The notes under the pieces were generated by a model. It searched no databases. It was not told the DNA's origin and was given only the letters and a program-made list of their open reading frames with translations. Positions 52,398 through 60,937 of a stretch of 64,000 nt of DNA are shown here, one piece after another. The first letter of the stretch is position 1, and each line of letters begins with the position of its first letter. Source of the stretch: Pedobacter sp. MR2016-24 (GTDB lineage: Bacteria > Bacteroidota > Bacteroidia > Sphingobacteriales > Sphingobacteriaceae); assembly GCF_026239655.1 (NCBI RefSeq), contig NZ_JAPIVO010000001.1, positions 496,001 to 560,000 on the forward strand. The letters run 5' to 3'. A program made the translations under genes and the position numbers.

Positions 52398-53744
52398 TTA
52401 AATTTTATGCTGTGCCTTTATAGACAGGTAACTGTTTACAACGTTTACAGTCAATTTATCAGGAGAGGTGAGTATAGCTAGTATTCCATTTTTTGCCAGC
52501 TCCCTGACCATTATCTTTTTCTCGTAAGCGAATTTCTCTGCAATAGTTTTAATATAGATACCCTCTACATCTTTCGCAGGATCCTCAGATAAAGCTTTTA
52601 ATGCTGTATTCTCAAAAAAGACAATCAGTAAGAGGTGAAACCTGTTCATCCTCTTTAAGTAGGGGAGCTGACGCTGGAGAGCCGACATGGTTTCAAAGTT
52701 GGTGAAAAAGATAACGAGACTACGTTGTTTTAACACTTTGCGTATGGTGAGGTGAAGTGCTTCCATATTGACTTCCAGGTATCGGGTCTTTTCTTTGTAC
52801 AGCACTTCCATAATCTTCCCAAGGTGTGCCGGCCTTCTTTCTGCCATCACAACGCTGCCAGTTTTTTCGGCAATGGTGATCAGCCCGGCTTTATCCTCTT
52901 TTACAAGAGCAATATTGGAGAGTACCAGGCTGGCATTTATGGCATAATCCAATAAACTTAAGCCGTCAAAAGGCATTTTCATGACTCTCGATTTATCAAT
53001 TACACAGTAAACATGCTGCGCCTTTTCATCTGTATAAGAATTGACCATCAGATTTCCTTTACGTGCTGTGGCCTTCCAGTTGACTAACCTGTAATCATCA
53101 CCCTGTACATAATCTTTCAGCTGATCAAATTCCATACTCTGTCCGATACGCCTGATTTTCTTGATCCCCATATCACTTAGCCTGTTCGATATAGCCATCA
53201 ATTCGTATTTGCGCAGTTGCAGGAATGATGGGTAGACGGGTACGGTAGACCCCGCACCGAAATTAAACCTTCTTACAATCAGTCCAAGTGGTGAGGATAC
53301 ATAAAGTCTGACTAATCCAAAGCTATATTCACCCCTTTTTACCGGCCGTAATTGATAAGTGATAGTCTTTTGCTCACCAGGTTTCAGATTGCTTTTAAAC
53401 CAGATATCCCTTTTTTGAAACTGAAAGGGTATTTCATCTATAATCCCAAGGCTGACCCCAAATCCATAAAAATTCTCTACATAAATATTTACTGCGTTGT
53501 CATCTCCATTGCTTAGCCGTTCGGGTAATACCCTCCTTAGAAAAACGCCTTTGCTGGTATTGAAAAGTAACACCAGGTCAACCACAATCAACAATATCAA
53601 TACCCAGAAACAGATATAAGACAGGTCACTCAGCCAATTCAGAAAAAAGGAGCATAAAAATAAACTTACACAGGTTCCTATCCCTGCAAAAAGCCTTTTG
53701 CCAAGAAAAAGGTCTGTATAATATTTTTTAATCAGCTGTTTCAA
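52398..53744 (-). CDS. DUF58 domain-containing protein
   Basis: A 448-residue protein with two N-terminal membrane helices (about 18-60), a beta-rich middle, and the DUF58 core with the diagnostic RRIGQSMEFDQLKDYVQGDDYRLVNWKATARKGNLMVNSY (about 193-230), then a von Willebrand factor A-like fold. DUF58 proteins work with MoxR ATPases as partner scaffolds in protein-complex assembly. 12 bp downstream of the moxR gene, in the same operon. Confidence 0.93.
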   Translation of the reverse strand: MKQLIKKYYTDLFLGKRLFAGIGTCVSLFLCSFFLNWLSDLSYICFWVLILLIVVDLVLLFNTSKGVFLRRVLPERLSNGDDNAVNIYVENFYGFGVSLGIIDEIPFQFQKRDIWFKSNLKPGEQKTITYQLRPVKRGEYSFGLVRLYVSSPLGLIVRRFNFGAGSTVPVYPSFLQLRKYELMAISNRLSDMGIKKIRRIGQSMEFDQLKDYVQGDDYRLVNWKATARKGNLMVNSYTDEKAQHVYCVIDKSRVMKMPFDGLSLLDYAINASLVLSNIALVKEDKAGLITIAEKTGSVVMAERRPAHLGKIMEVLYKEKTRYLEVNMEALHLTIRKVLKQRSLVIFFTNFETMSALQRQLPYLKRMNRFHLLLIVFFENTALKALSEDPAKDVEGIYIKTIAEKFAYEKKIMVRELAKNGILAILTSPDKLTVNVVNSYLSIKAQHKI

Positions 53745-53756
53745 TCGTATGTTATT

Positions 53757-54734
53757 TTATCTGGGTATCTCTATTTTCTGTATGATCTGTTTGATCATAT
53801 CTGAGGTAGTCAAACCTTCCATCTCCTTGTCGGGCGTCAGCATAATCCTATGAGCAAGTACAGGTGTTGCTACCTTGATGATATCTTCCGGTGTAACAAA
53901 ATCACGTCCCTCCATTGCTGCAATTGCTTTCGAACTGTTAATGATGGCAAGGGAAGCACGGGGTGAGGCACCAAGGTAGACAGATTTGTTGTTCCTGGTC
54001 TCATGTACAATTTTTGCGGCATATGCTATGAGTTTAGGTTCCACATGCAAGGCTTTAATAATGGTTCTGCAGGTTTTGATCTGTTCAATGCTCAGCACAG
54101 CTTTAACTTCTTTCAGCTCATTGTCCAGTTTTTGCTGGTGCTGGTTAGTCAAAATCATAATCTCTTCTTCCAGGGAAGGATATTTAATCTCAATCTTAAA
54201 CAGGAAACGGTCTAACTGTGCTTCAGGTAAACGGTAAGTACCCTCATGTTCAATTGGATTTTGGGTAGCTAAAACCATAAAAGGTTCTTCCATGAGATAA
54301 GTATGGCCGTCCACAGTTACCTGACGCTCTTCCATCACCTCAAAGAGCGCTGACTGCGTTTTTGCGGGCGCCCTGTTGATCTCATCAATCAGAATGATAT
54401 GTCCGAATACAGGTCCCTTTCTATATTCAAATGCAGCAGTTCTGGGATCGAAAACGGAAGTCCCGAGCACATCCGAAGGCATCAAATCTGGTGTAAACTG
54501 GATCCTTGAAAATGACGCAGCTATACTTTTTGCGAGAAGTTTGGCACTTAATGTTTTTGCTACTCCCGGTACGCCTTCCAGCAGCATATGACCGTCAGCC
54601 AGTAAACCAGCAATAAGGAAATTAATCGTTTCCTGCTGTCCAACAATGATGTTACCTAATGTCTGCCTGATTTCTGCTACTGCAGCATTCAGTGCTGTAA
54701 GATCTGTTCTTTGGTTAAATATTTCAGCTTCCAT
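53757..54734 (-). CDS. MoxR-family AAA+ ATPase
   Basis: A 325-residue AAA+ chaperone-like ATPase. Walker A GVPGVAKT (54-61), Walker B LIDEIN (115-120), the sensor 1 segment LATQNPIEHEGTYRLPEAQLDRF and the C-terminal lid (GASPRASLAIINSSKAIAAMEGRDFVTPEDI). MoxR proteins load or remodel partner complexes, with DUF58/vWA proteins; here the DUF58 gene follows at once. The targets are not known. Confidence 0.95.
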   Translation of the reverse strand: MEAEIFNQRTDLTALNAAVAEIRQTLGNIIVGQQETINFLIAGLLADGHMLLEGVPGVAKTLSAKLLAKSIAASFSRIQFTPDLMPSDVLGTSVFDPRTAAFEYRKGPVFGHIILIDEINRAPAKTQSALFEVMEERQVTVDGHTYLMEEPFMVLATQNPIEHEGTYRLPEAQLDRFLFKIEIKYPSLEEEIMILTNQHQQKLDNELKEVKAVLSIEQIKTCRTIIKALHVEPKLIAYAAKIVHETRNNKSVYLGASPRASLAIINSSKAIAAMEGRDFVTPEDIIKVATPVLAHRIMLTPDKEMEGLTTSDMIKQIIQKIEIPR

Positions 54735-54737
54735 AAT

Positions 54738-55922
54738 TTATCGGGCTTGTCTGTAAAATTTCTCAATTAGTTTATTTAGTTCAATCAGTTGCTGGTCATT
54801 CACCTTTGTCAGAGGAGTGATTTCAGCAATTACCTGGAATAGCTTCCTGACCACTTCTTCTTCAGCGCCAGACTTAATGATTAGGTTATCCGTTAGTTCC
54901 GTATTAAGAACTGCGGTCTTTATCCGGTAAATGCTACGGATATGTTCCAGCAGGTAGCTGATTTTTTTCTGCACAATATCCCGGTTGTCGCGTTGCTGGT
55001 AATATACCTTCCCAATAACTTTTACAAAATCTACCGATGAATTTTTTAAGGGACTTACTACAGGGATAATTCTTTGTCTGCGCTTCATCTGAAATAAGAC
55101 AAAAATCAGTAGTCCCATAACTGTCAGGGTATAGGCCCAGGTCAGCTGTGTATTTTCGAAAATAAAGCGGAGGACATTATCGCTCTTTGTTACAGTTCCT
55201 TTAGTACCATATTCATCCCAGATCAGTGTGCTGCCGGATGGTAAATAGGATAGTGCTCTGGCTGCATACTCAGCACCTCCCGGACTCAGCAGGGAGAAAT
55301 TTGTGAGCAGCTGCGGATTAGGCAGAATGTAGATAGCGCCTTTGCCAGAGGCATATTTTATGAAATTGGGATTTCCATCGGCATTAGTACCCAGCACAGT
55401 CACCTTAGTGGTATCCAGTTTGCTGAAATATTGCTGCGCTATACCTTTATTAAAACGGTAAGCTGTGGGCGACTTCAATAGAGAATTGACAAAGTTTACT
55501 GGTGTATTGATCTCATCCATCATATTACCGGCTGTTTTGACATCCATATGAAGTGAATCTCTCAGTAAATCGGAAAAATCATAAGCGGCAAGAAAAGCAG
55601 AATTACCATCATTAACAAAGCGGATCAGCTCTTTATAATCTACCTCATCCAGTTTAATACTATTGCCCGCAATCAGGTAACTGGTATTGTGCAGACTTTT
55701 ATTTTTTAATGTATTGTAGACCGGTAATCTTGATAGTTTTATGTCCGCGTCAGGGAAGATATCTGCCCTTTGCTGGTATAACAGGTACAAGCCAAAAGGA
55801 ATCTTGTCTTCTTTTGCATAAGTGGGCGACCAGTCCGTAGGTTGTGGTTTATAGTATTGAGCTGTTACATACAGGATCAGTGCTACAGCACTGCAGATAA
55901 TATAAATTTTAAATCCTTTCAT
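54738..55922 (-). CDS. DUF4350 domain-containing protein
   Basis: A 394-residue membrane protein: one N-terminal helix (about residues 5-20), an extracytoplasmic GATase-like/DUF4350 domain (DKIPFGLYLLYQQRADIFPDADIKL, then GKGAIYILPNPQLLTNFSLL), and a second helix near residue 260-275, with a basic cytoplasmic part after it. It is found regularly in MoxR-DUF58 operons. 3 bp upstream of moxR and overlapping the DUF4129 gene by 4 bp, so translational coupling is likely. Confidence 0.85.
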   Translation of the reverse strand: MKGFKIYIICSAVALILYVTAQYYKPQPTDWSPTYAKEDKIPFGLYLLYQQRADIFPDADIKLSRLPVYNTLKNKSLHNTSYLIAGNSIKLDEVDYKELIRFVNDGNSAFLAAYDFSDLLRDSLHMDVKTAGNMMDEINTPVNFVNSLLKSPTAYRFNKGIAQQYFSKLDTTKVTVLGTNADGNPNFIKYASGKGAIYILPNPQLLTNFSLLSPGGAEYAARALSYLPSGSTLIWDEYGTKGTVTKSDNVLRFIFENTQLTWAYTLTVMGLLIFVLFQMKRRQRIIPVVSPLKNSSVDFVKVIGKVYYQQRDNRDIVQKKISYLLEHIRSIYRIKTAVLNTELTDNLIIKSGAEEEVVRKLFQVIAEITPLTKVNDQQLIELNKLIEKFYRQAR

Positions 55923-56653
55923 AGCTCTCTCCCGTTAAAGACGTCAAAATTCTTTTTTACCAGGTTAAAACGCTCCTGATCGATGATAAATTCACCATAC
56001 CAGATATATTCAAACTGCTGCGTAAGCGTCTGAAAGGATTTTCTCTTTTCAACATCAGTTATTTCCATTAAATAGGCCTGGTTCGTTTTTTCTGGCTGCC
56101 AGCTGATCATGTTTTTGTCAGATAACCTTTTTAAGGTGCTTAAGTAACATAGTCTTACGGCGAGCCTGTAATTGCCAGCCAGGATGGCCGTAGACAACTC
56201 ATCGTTAAAATTAATCTCATGGATATTTTCTGCCGCCTCACTATAGGGCACCGCAACAGGCGCTGATTTTCCGGAAAAAAGTTTAAAATCAAGTCCGATG
56301 ATCTTGAAGATTGCAAAAATGACTATTCCCACAAACAGGCCAATCACGATATACTGCAGAATAGTTCCTGAGTATTTTTGTTTAAATGCCGATTGTAAAC
56401 CCTCCCGGAACCAACGCCAGAATCTGCTCCAGGATCTGCTCCACCAGGATTCACTCTCCGGTAGATTATCCTGGTAAATAAAGGCCCTTTCTGTGCTGTA
56501 GTTCTTTAATTGCTCCGCATCGAATTTACGTACAGATACTTTTCCTGTATCATATTTCAGCACCTTTTCCGGCACGGATGCAGAAAAAACAGTGCCGCTC
56601 ATACAGGTCATGGTCAGCATTGCAAAAATGATGAAAGCAAAGATTCTGTTCAT
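55919..56653 (-). CDS. DUF4129 domain-containing membrane protein
   Basis: A 244-residue protein with a signal peptide or first helix (about 5-22), a periplasmic Trp/Arg-rich linker (WWSRSWSRFWRWFREGLQ), a membrane helix (about 100-125), and a C-terminal cytoplasmic DUF4129 domain (LAGNYRLAVRLCYLSTLKRLSDKNMISWQPEKTNQAYL). DUF4129 proteins occur with MoxR-DUF58 partners. It overlaps the DUF4350 start by 4 bp and directly abuts the preceding membrane gene. Confidence 0.85.
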   Translation of the reverse strand: MNRIFAFIIFAMLTMTCMSGTVFSASVPEKVLKYDTGKVSVRKFDAEQLKNYSTERAFIYQDNLPESESWWSRSWSRFWRWFREGLQSAFKQKYSGTILQYIVIGLFVGIVIFAIFKIIGLDFKLFSGKSAPVAVPYSEAAENIHEINFNDELSTAILAGNYRLAVRLCYLSTLKRLSDKNMISWQPEKTNQAYLMEITDVEKRKSFQTLTQQFEYIWYGEFIIDQERFNLVKKNFDVFNGREL

Positions 56654-57535
56654 TTAATATTCTTCTTTACCTGTCTGGAATTCCTGCTTTTCGCCCAATT
56701 GATCTATTCTGCTCATTAGTCCGGTATTATCGAGTCTTTCTGCAAGGTTAAAATAGCACAGTGAAACTCCGATAACGGGAATAATCAATAACACCTGGCA
56801 GAGGTACTGAATAGTGGTAGAAATAATGATGACCAATGTTGATATTTCTTTAGATTTGGAAGTCAGGCCACTCACCACCGTTAGAATAATTCCCGGCAGT
56901 GAAGCGAAAGAAGTTGTAGCATAAGTGATTACCCAGATAATAATTATAGTTCCTGCAGTGATCCACCACTGATCTTTCAGTAACCTGAAGGAGCGTCCAA
57001 AAGAATAACCAAATGAGCCATTCTCTATCATCATTACAGGGAAAAACAGGGACATTGCTGGGAAAATATAGAAGAAAGGAATCATACAAAATACAAAACC
57101 AATTAACAGGAGCAGACTGATGATGATACTGCTGATCAGTGCCCTGAAATAATAATATTTAAAATATCCCCAGACCTGTTCCACGGTGGGCGCCACATTA
57201 CCTTTTTCCACATAGAGTGCTACAAAGCTGAATATGGAAACATTGATAGCAGTAAAGTTGGCCATAGAGAAAATGACAACCAGCAGGTACTGGTAAGAAA
57301 ACATTGACCTGAATATTTCCATTCCCTGTATCGAACCAGAGGTCTTCAGTATTTTCTGAATCCCAATCTGCTGCATGATTGCAGTGATCAGTGTAGCAAG
57401 GACAAAAAATCCGCAGAGATAAAAATATACTTTTAAAAGAGGTTTGAAATTCTGTTTAATGAACGTAAATGTATCATTGATAACTTCTCCGAATTCCCTG
57501 ATTTTTTTAAATTCGAGTCTGGTCTGTGTCTTCAT
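56654..57535 (-). CDS. Multipass membrane protein of the MoxR cluster
   Basis: A 293-residue protein with about six membrane helices and the family-like region EFGEVINDTFTFIKQNFKPLLKVYF at the N-terminus. It resembles membrane regions of the glycerophosphoryl-diester-phosphodiesterase membrane-domain type, but I cannot assign a function. The ATG at 57535 (MKTQTRLEF) is preferred over an earlier in-frame codon, and overlaps the 3' end of the SpoIIM gene by 29 bp. The stop directly precedes the DUF4129 ATG. Confidence 0.72.
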   Translation of the reverse strand: MKTQTRLEFKKIREFGEVINDTFTFIKQNFKPLLKVYFYLCGFFVLATLITAIMQQIGIQKILKTSGSIQGMEIFRSMFSYQYLLVVIFSMANFTAINVSIFSFVALYVEKGNVAPTVEQVWGYFKYYYFRALISSIIISLLLLIGFVFCMIPFFYIFPAMSLFFPVMMIENGSFGYSFGRSFRLLKDQWWITAGTIIIIWVITYATTSFASLPGIILTVVSGLTSKSKEISTLVIIISTTIQYLCQVLLIIPVIGVSLCYFNLAERLDNTGLMSRIDQLGEKQEFQTGKEEY

Positions 57536-58484
57536 GTATTTGATTGCGTTTTGAGAGTTTAGCGGGATATAATACAACGTACCATATCACAAAAGTAAAT
57601 GATGAGGCTAAAATTGACGCACTAAGCCAAACGGGCATTTCTGTATGCCGGGTGATAAAACTTTCCAGAAAAGCTGCGGCTAGTATGATGGGGATGATTC
57701 CCAAAGCGATTTTGGTGCCATCTTTAGCGCTTGTTTTGAAAGCCTCCAGGCGTGTATAAGTTCTGGGGAATAACAGTCCATTGCCCATCACCAGGCCGGC
57801 AGCACCAGCAATGATAATAGCCGATATTTCCAATGTACCATGGATCCATATGACCAGTACAGATTCTACTCCTAAGTCCTTACTGAAAAAGAAATATTCA
57901 AACGAGCCTATCATTATAGCATTTTTTACCAGAATGATTATAGATCCGAGTGATACGAATATACCGCATAAAAATGTAACCAGGGCTACATAGGTATTGT
58001 TGGCAGCTATCTGGAAGAACATGGATACCTCTCCCTGCTTTTTGTAGACACCAAAAGGGTCACCCTTGGCTATATTTTCTAAGGTCATGTTTACATACCT
58101 GTCGCCCAGAATCAGTCTCAAAAAGGTGTCGTCATATTTCGCAGATAGTGCACCGACCAGAGCGGCTGTGATGAAAAACAGAAGTGCATACAGCAGCTGC
58201 CTCCGGTAGGTGTAAAACAGCAATGGCAACTCTGCTTTCCAAAAGTTGAAGAAGCGATTTGACTCTTCCTTTTTATTCTTGTAAATGGATTGATGCAGTA
58301 CTGAGGCCAGACCGTTCAGGTAAGCCGTGGTTTTGGATTCAGGGTAGAAGGTTTTTGCATGAGAAAGGTCATTCGTAATATCAATAAACCGCTCTGCAAG
58401 CTCGTCAGGATTGTTCGTCTGCAGTTGTTCATAGGCTTTCCATTTCCCGGAATTCTGCTTCACAAACAATGCTTCTCTCATCAT
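57507..58484 (-). CDS. Stage II sporulation protein M family membrane protein
   Basis: A 325-residue protein of the SpoIIM family with a cytoplasmic N-terminal helical region (1-95), then five or six membrane helices. The hallmark segments are NNTYVALVTFLCGIFVSLGSIIILVKNAIMIGSF and WIHGTLEISAIIIAGAAGLVMGNGLLFPRTYTR (near 215-245). In spore formers, SpoIIM takes part in engulfment; this organism does not sporulate, and the homologue is a normal member of this gene cluster in Bacteroidota. First gene of the minus-strand operon, divergent from the RDD gene. Confidence 0.88.
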   Translation of the reverse strand: MMREALFVKQNSGKWKAYEQLQTNNPDELAERFIDITNDLSHAKTFYPESKTTAYLNGLASVLHQSIYKNKKEESNRFFNFWKAELPLLFYTYRRQLLYALLFFITAALVGALSAKYDDTFLRLILGDRYVNMTLENIAKGDPFGVYKKQGEVSMFFQIAANNTYVALVTFLCGIFVSLGSIIILVKNAIMIGSFEYFFFSKDLGVESVLVIWIHGTLEISAIIIAGAAGLVMGNGLLFPRTYTRLEAFKTSAKDGTKIALGIIPIILAAAFLESFITRHTEMPVWLSASILASSFTFVIWYVVLYPAKLSKRNQIHEDTDQTRI

Positions 58485-58572
58485 AATCTATCAGTTCTGA
58501 TTTTTCTGTAAAATACAGACAAAAATCAATTTTACAACAATAAATTAAATATCAGTATTATATTTGAGCTGA

Positions 58573-59304
58573 ATGGAAACAATAAAAGTAAATACCAGTC
58601 AGCATGTGGATATAGATTATCCCGTTGCCGGTCTGGGAGAAAGAATTGCCGCCAGGCTGATAGATCTCGCGTTTTTTACCGGAGGCTTAATTTTACTTGT
58701 GATGCTGATGATGATTCCGGGTTTGCGCGGAAATGACCTGATCACAGGTACTCTGTTTGTTATTTACGGGGCTATTTATGTTTTTTACAACCTGCTATGT
58801 GAAATTTTGATGAACGGACAGAGTGCCGGGAAAAGGATCATGAAAATTAAGGTGATCAGTATTGACGGGGGACAGGCAAGTTTAGGTCAGTATTGTATTC
58901 GCTGGTTATTCCGACTGGTAGACTTTGTGCTTACCGGACAGGTAGGAGGGCTGATATGCGTTGCCGTTTCTGAAAATAAGCAGCGGATTGGAGATATTGT
59001 TGCTGGCACAACAGTGATTAAAACGATTCCCCGTACGGGTTTGGAGCATATTGCCTTTCAACCTGTAGAGGAAGATTACGAACCTGTTTACCCTAACGCA
59101 GGTCAGCTTGCTGACAGGGATATAGAACTGATCAATGAAGTGTTACACACTTATTATAAAACCGGAAATGCAGATATTATTTTCAGAACAGCAGCTAAAA
59201 TTGCGCCGATTCTGGCTGTTAAATTGCCCGAGCAATATGATCAGCTTGACTTCTTAAATATAATTATCAAGGATTACAACCATATTACTTCTGTAGCAGA
59301 ATAA
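58573..59304 (+). CDS. RDD family membrane protein
   Basis: A 243-residue protein. The RDD domain (about 10-160) has three membrane helices and the family motifs GERIAARLIDLAFF, NGQSAGKRIMKIKVISIDG and CIRWLFRLVDF, and then QRIGDIVAGTTVIK. A soluble C-terminal helical extension of about 80 residues follows. It is divergent from SpoIIM (88 bp between) and closes the MoxR-type cluster; RDD genes usually stand in this place. Ended by a terminator that abuts the tRNA gene. Confidence 0.9.
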   Translation: METIKVNTSQHVDIDYPVAGLGERIAARLIDLAFFTGGLILLVMLMMIPGLRGNDLITGTLFVIYGAIYVFYNLLCEILMNGQSAGKRIMKIKVISIDGGQASLGQYCIRWLFRLVDFVLTGQVGGLICVAVSENKQRIGDIVAGTTVIKTIPRTGLEHIAFQPVEEDYEPVYPNAGQLADRDIELINEVLHTYYKTGNADIIFRTAAKIAPILAVKLPEQYDQLDFLNIIIKDYNHITSVAE

Positions 59305-59324
59305 GATGCAGGGGGTTTAAATGA

Positions 59325-59356
59325 AAAAGCCTCTCAGTAAATACTGAAAGGCTTTT
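59325..59356. terminator. Bidirectional terminator between RDD gene and tRNA-Val
   Basis: Stem AAAAGCCT, one mismatch, TCAGTA against TACTGA, AGGCTTTT: 14 bp with one mismatch. Its right edge touches the encoded CCA of the minus-strand tRNA, so it ends that transcript too. Confidence 0.85.
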
Positions 59357-59433
59357 GGTGGGAAATGAGGGGTTCGAACCCCCGACCCCCTCGGTGTAAA
59401 CGAGGTGCTCTGAACCAGCTGAGCTAATTTCCC
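59356..59433 (-). tRNA. tRNA-Val (anticodon TAC), copy 1
   Basis: On the minus strand a complete cloverleaf: acceptor GGGAAAT pairing with ATTTCCC, D arm with GCTCAGCTGGTTCAGAGC, anticodon stem CCTCG/CGAGG with loop TTTACAC (anticodon TAC, valine), T arm with TTCGAAC, discriminator A and encoded CCA. It is identical to a second copy 77 bp upstream. Confidence 0.97.
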
Positions 59434-59477
59434 TAAGGTTCCTGCCATTTTTATTTAGCATGGCTGCTATTTCAAAT

Positions 59478-59504
59478 AAAAACCCCTCAATGGTAGCTGA
59501 AGGG
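59478..59504 (-). terminator. Terminator between the two tRNA-Val genes
   Basis: Minus strand: CCCTTCA pairing with TGAGGGG (the outer C lies against a G; 7 bp) with an 8-base loop and TTTTT after it. It sits 7 bp after copy 2 and before copy 1. Confidence 0.7.
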
Positions 59505-59510
59505 CTTATT

Positions 59511-59588
59511 TGGTGGGAAATGAGGGGTTCGAACCCCCGACCCCCTCGGTGTAAACGAGGTGCTCTGAACCAGCTGAGCTAATTTCCC
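59511..59588 (-). tRNA. tRNA-Val (anticodon TAC), copy 2
   Basis: Same 78-base sequence as copy 1, with encoded CCA and TAC anticodon. It is the promoter-proximal copy on the minus strand. Confidence 0.97.
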
Positions 59589-59648
59589 TTTGGTTTTTTC
59601 CCTTCAACAATTTTGCTTTTTAACAAGCGCTGGTCGTTGTTGGGAGTG

Positions 59649-59679
59649 CAAATATACACCTCTAAATTAAAACTCCAAA
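59649..59679 (-). promoter_or_regulatory. Promoter of the tRNA-Val pair
   Basis: On the minus strand TTTG, a 19-base spacer, and TATATTTG: an exact match to the Bacteroidota housekeeping promoter pattern. It lies 60 bp before the first tRNA and is the best promoter in the window. Confidence 0.78.
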
Positions 59680-59695
59680 AAAAATGCAATCTTTT

Positions 59696-60421
59696 TTAAG
59701 ATAACACATCTTCAAGAACCTGGTGGGATTTAATTTCTCCAAAAGAAGCTGTGTGTAAAGTGTAGTAAACGAGTATCTTATCTAAGATGAGTCTACGGGT
59801 AACATTGTCAATTTTTATTTCAGATAATTTTTCAAATGGCGTAGTGAATAATGAAATAAAGAGTATTGCCGCAGTTTTTTCTATAAAAAAGGGATGTAGA
59901 GGAGGTAAAGATTTGAATTCACCCTCCTGCAAATCGAAATAACTCGAGTCACTTTTAGTCTCCATACTTGGTGCAAATCCCAGAAAACGGGAAAGTTTTA
60001 ATAAAAAAGCCAGGTGGAAGTTGGAGTTCGACTCATCCGATTCGTCAAACCACGAGATTGCATTGAAAATATAATCGAATATATTCTCATCCGCATTTTG
60101 CTGACGAATACTTTTGTACAATACTTCATTTAAAAAGATGATCATCGTACTCTTTAATATATCGTAGGGAATAGTCCGGAATACCGGCGACGGCCTTAAT
60201 TCTGAAATACGCTGAATACTGGAATTCGGTTTATGGTATACCACCATATCAACCAGATGCAAAGACTGCAGCATATTCATCCTGATTTTTGCTTTAGGCT
60301 TTTTAACACCATTGATCATATAGGATTGAATTCCGAATTTATCAGTAAAAATCTGTACAACCACACTGCTCTCGCTGTATAGCGTAGTTTTTAAAACGAT
60401 ACCACGGGTTTTGTGCAACAT
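59696..60421 (-). CDS. recO: DNA repair protein RecO
   Basis: RecO loads RecA onto gapped DNA coated with SSB, with RecR. The 241-residue protein shows the N-terminal OB-fold (KTRGIVLKTTLYSESSVVVQIFTDKFGIQSYMINGVKK), then the helical C-terminal region (NFHLAFLLKLSRFLGFAP). Zinc-binding cysteines present in some RecO proteins are absent here, as in many Bacteroidota. It starts 2 bp downstream of dgkA on the same strand and ends 107 bp from the tRNA pair. Confidence 0.92.
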   Translation of the reverse strand: MLHKTRGIVLKTTLYSESSVVVQIFTDKFGIQSYMINGVKKPKAKIRMNMLQSLHLVDMVVYHKPNSSIQRISELRPSPVFRTIPYDILKSTMIIFLNEVLYKSIRQQNADENIFDYIFNAISWFDESDESNSNFHLAFLLKLSRFLGFAPSMETKSDSSYFDLQEGEFKSLPPLHPFFIEKTAAILFISLFTTPFEKLSEIKIDNVTRRLILDKILVYYTLHTASFGEIKSHQVLEDVLS

Positions 60422-60423
60422 GG

Positions 60424-60771
60424 TCAGATCAATTTTGGGATAAAAATGATGGCACCTGTTACCACAGCAATTGCAGCAGCAATTAACACTGCGCCCGCTG
60501 CAATGTCTTTTACTTTACCTGCCTGCGGATTAAAAGCGGGAGAAACCAGATCTACCAATAATTCTATTGCAGTATTTACCAATTCGGTTACCAGGACCAA
60601 TCCAATTGCCAATACAATCCATAACCATTCACTGATAGTCAGCTTTAAAAACCATCCTGAAAGGCTTACCACTGCAATGGCAAGCAGGTGAATCTTAAAA
60701 TTCAACTGTGTTTTTGTTGTATAAGCGATCCCGGATAATGCATATCCGAAACTTTTTATTAATCTTCGCAT
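60424..60771 (-). CDS. dgkA: Diacylglycerol/undecaprenol kinase (DgkA family)
   Basis: A small trimeric membrane kinase, 115 residues, phosphorylating diacylglycerol or undecaprenol. Three helices and the signature ELVNTAIELLVDLV (active-site Glu residues) followed by KVKDIAAGAVL. The gram-negative and gram-positive types differ; the length and the motif match the undecaprenol-kinase-like group, so the lipid acceptor is not certain. 2 bp upstream of recO. Confidence 0.93.
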   Translation of the reverse strand: MRRLIKSFGYALSGIAYTTKTQLNFKIHLLAIAVVSLSGWFLKLTISEWLWIVLAIGLVLVTELVNTAIELLVDLVSPAFNPQAGKVKDIAAGAVLIAAAIAVVTGAIIFIPKLI

Positions 60772-60860
60772 ATTATTTATGGATGCTTCAAATAGGAATA
60801 CCGAAGCTAATATCCGGTTTTAATACCTGATCCCATCAATTATTTTACCTTATCAACACA

Positions 60861-60896
60861 ATTAATCGTTGAGTAAACAGTTTATTTGCTTAATCG
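60861..60896 (+). promoter_or_regulatory. Candidate operator/promoter region of the sugar transporter gene
   Basis: Two direct TTAATCG repeats (60862 and 60890) flank a palindrome TAAACAGTTTA. The left repeat forms ATTAATCGTTG, also found at 37694 upstream of galM. TTTATTTG at 60881-60888 resembles a -7 element with one mismatch. A shared sugar regulator is possible but unproven. Confidence 0.35.
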
Positions 60897-60937
60897 ATTT
60901 ACAGATACGAACATAAATTCAGCTACTTAATTAGAAC

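Noticed and set aside
59356..59588. The 78-bp direct repeat as attachment sites of an integrated element
   Set aside because: Each repeat is a full functional tRNA, only 77 bp lies between them, and no integrase is near. A tandem gene duplication explains it.
60424..60691. Plus-strand 92-codon frame over dgkA
   Set aside because: It is the exact complement of the dgkA gene, which has clear active-site motifs.
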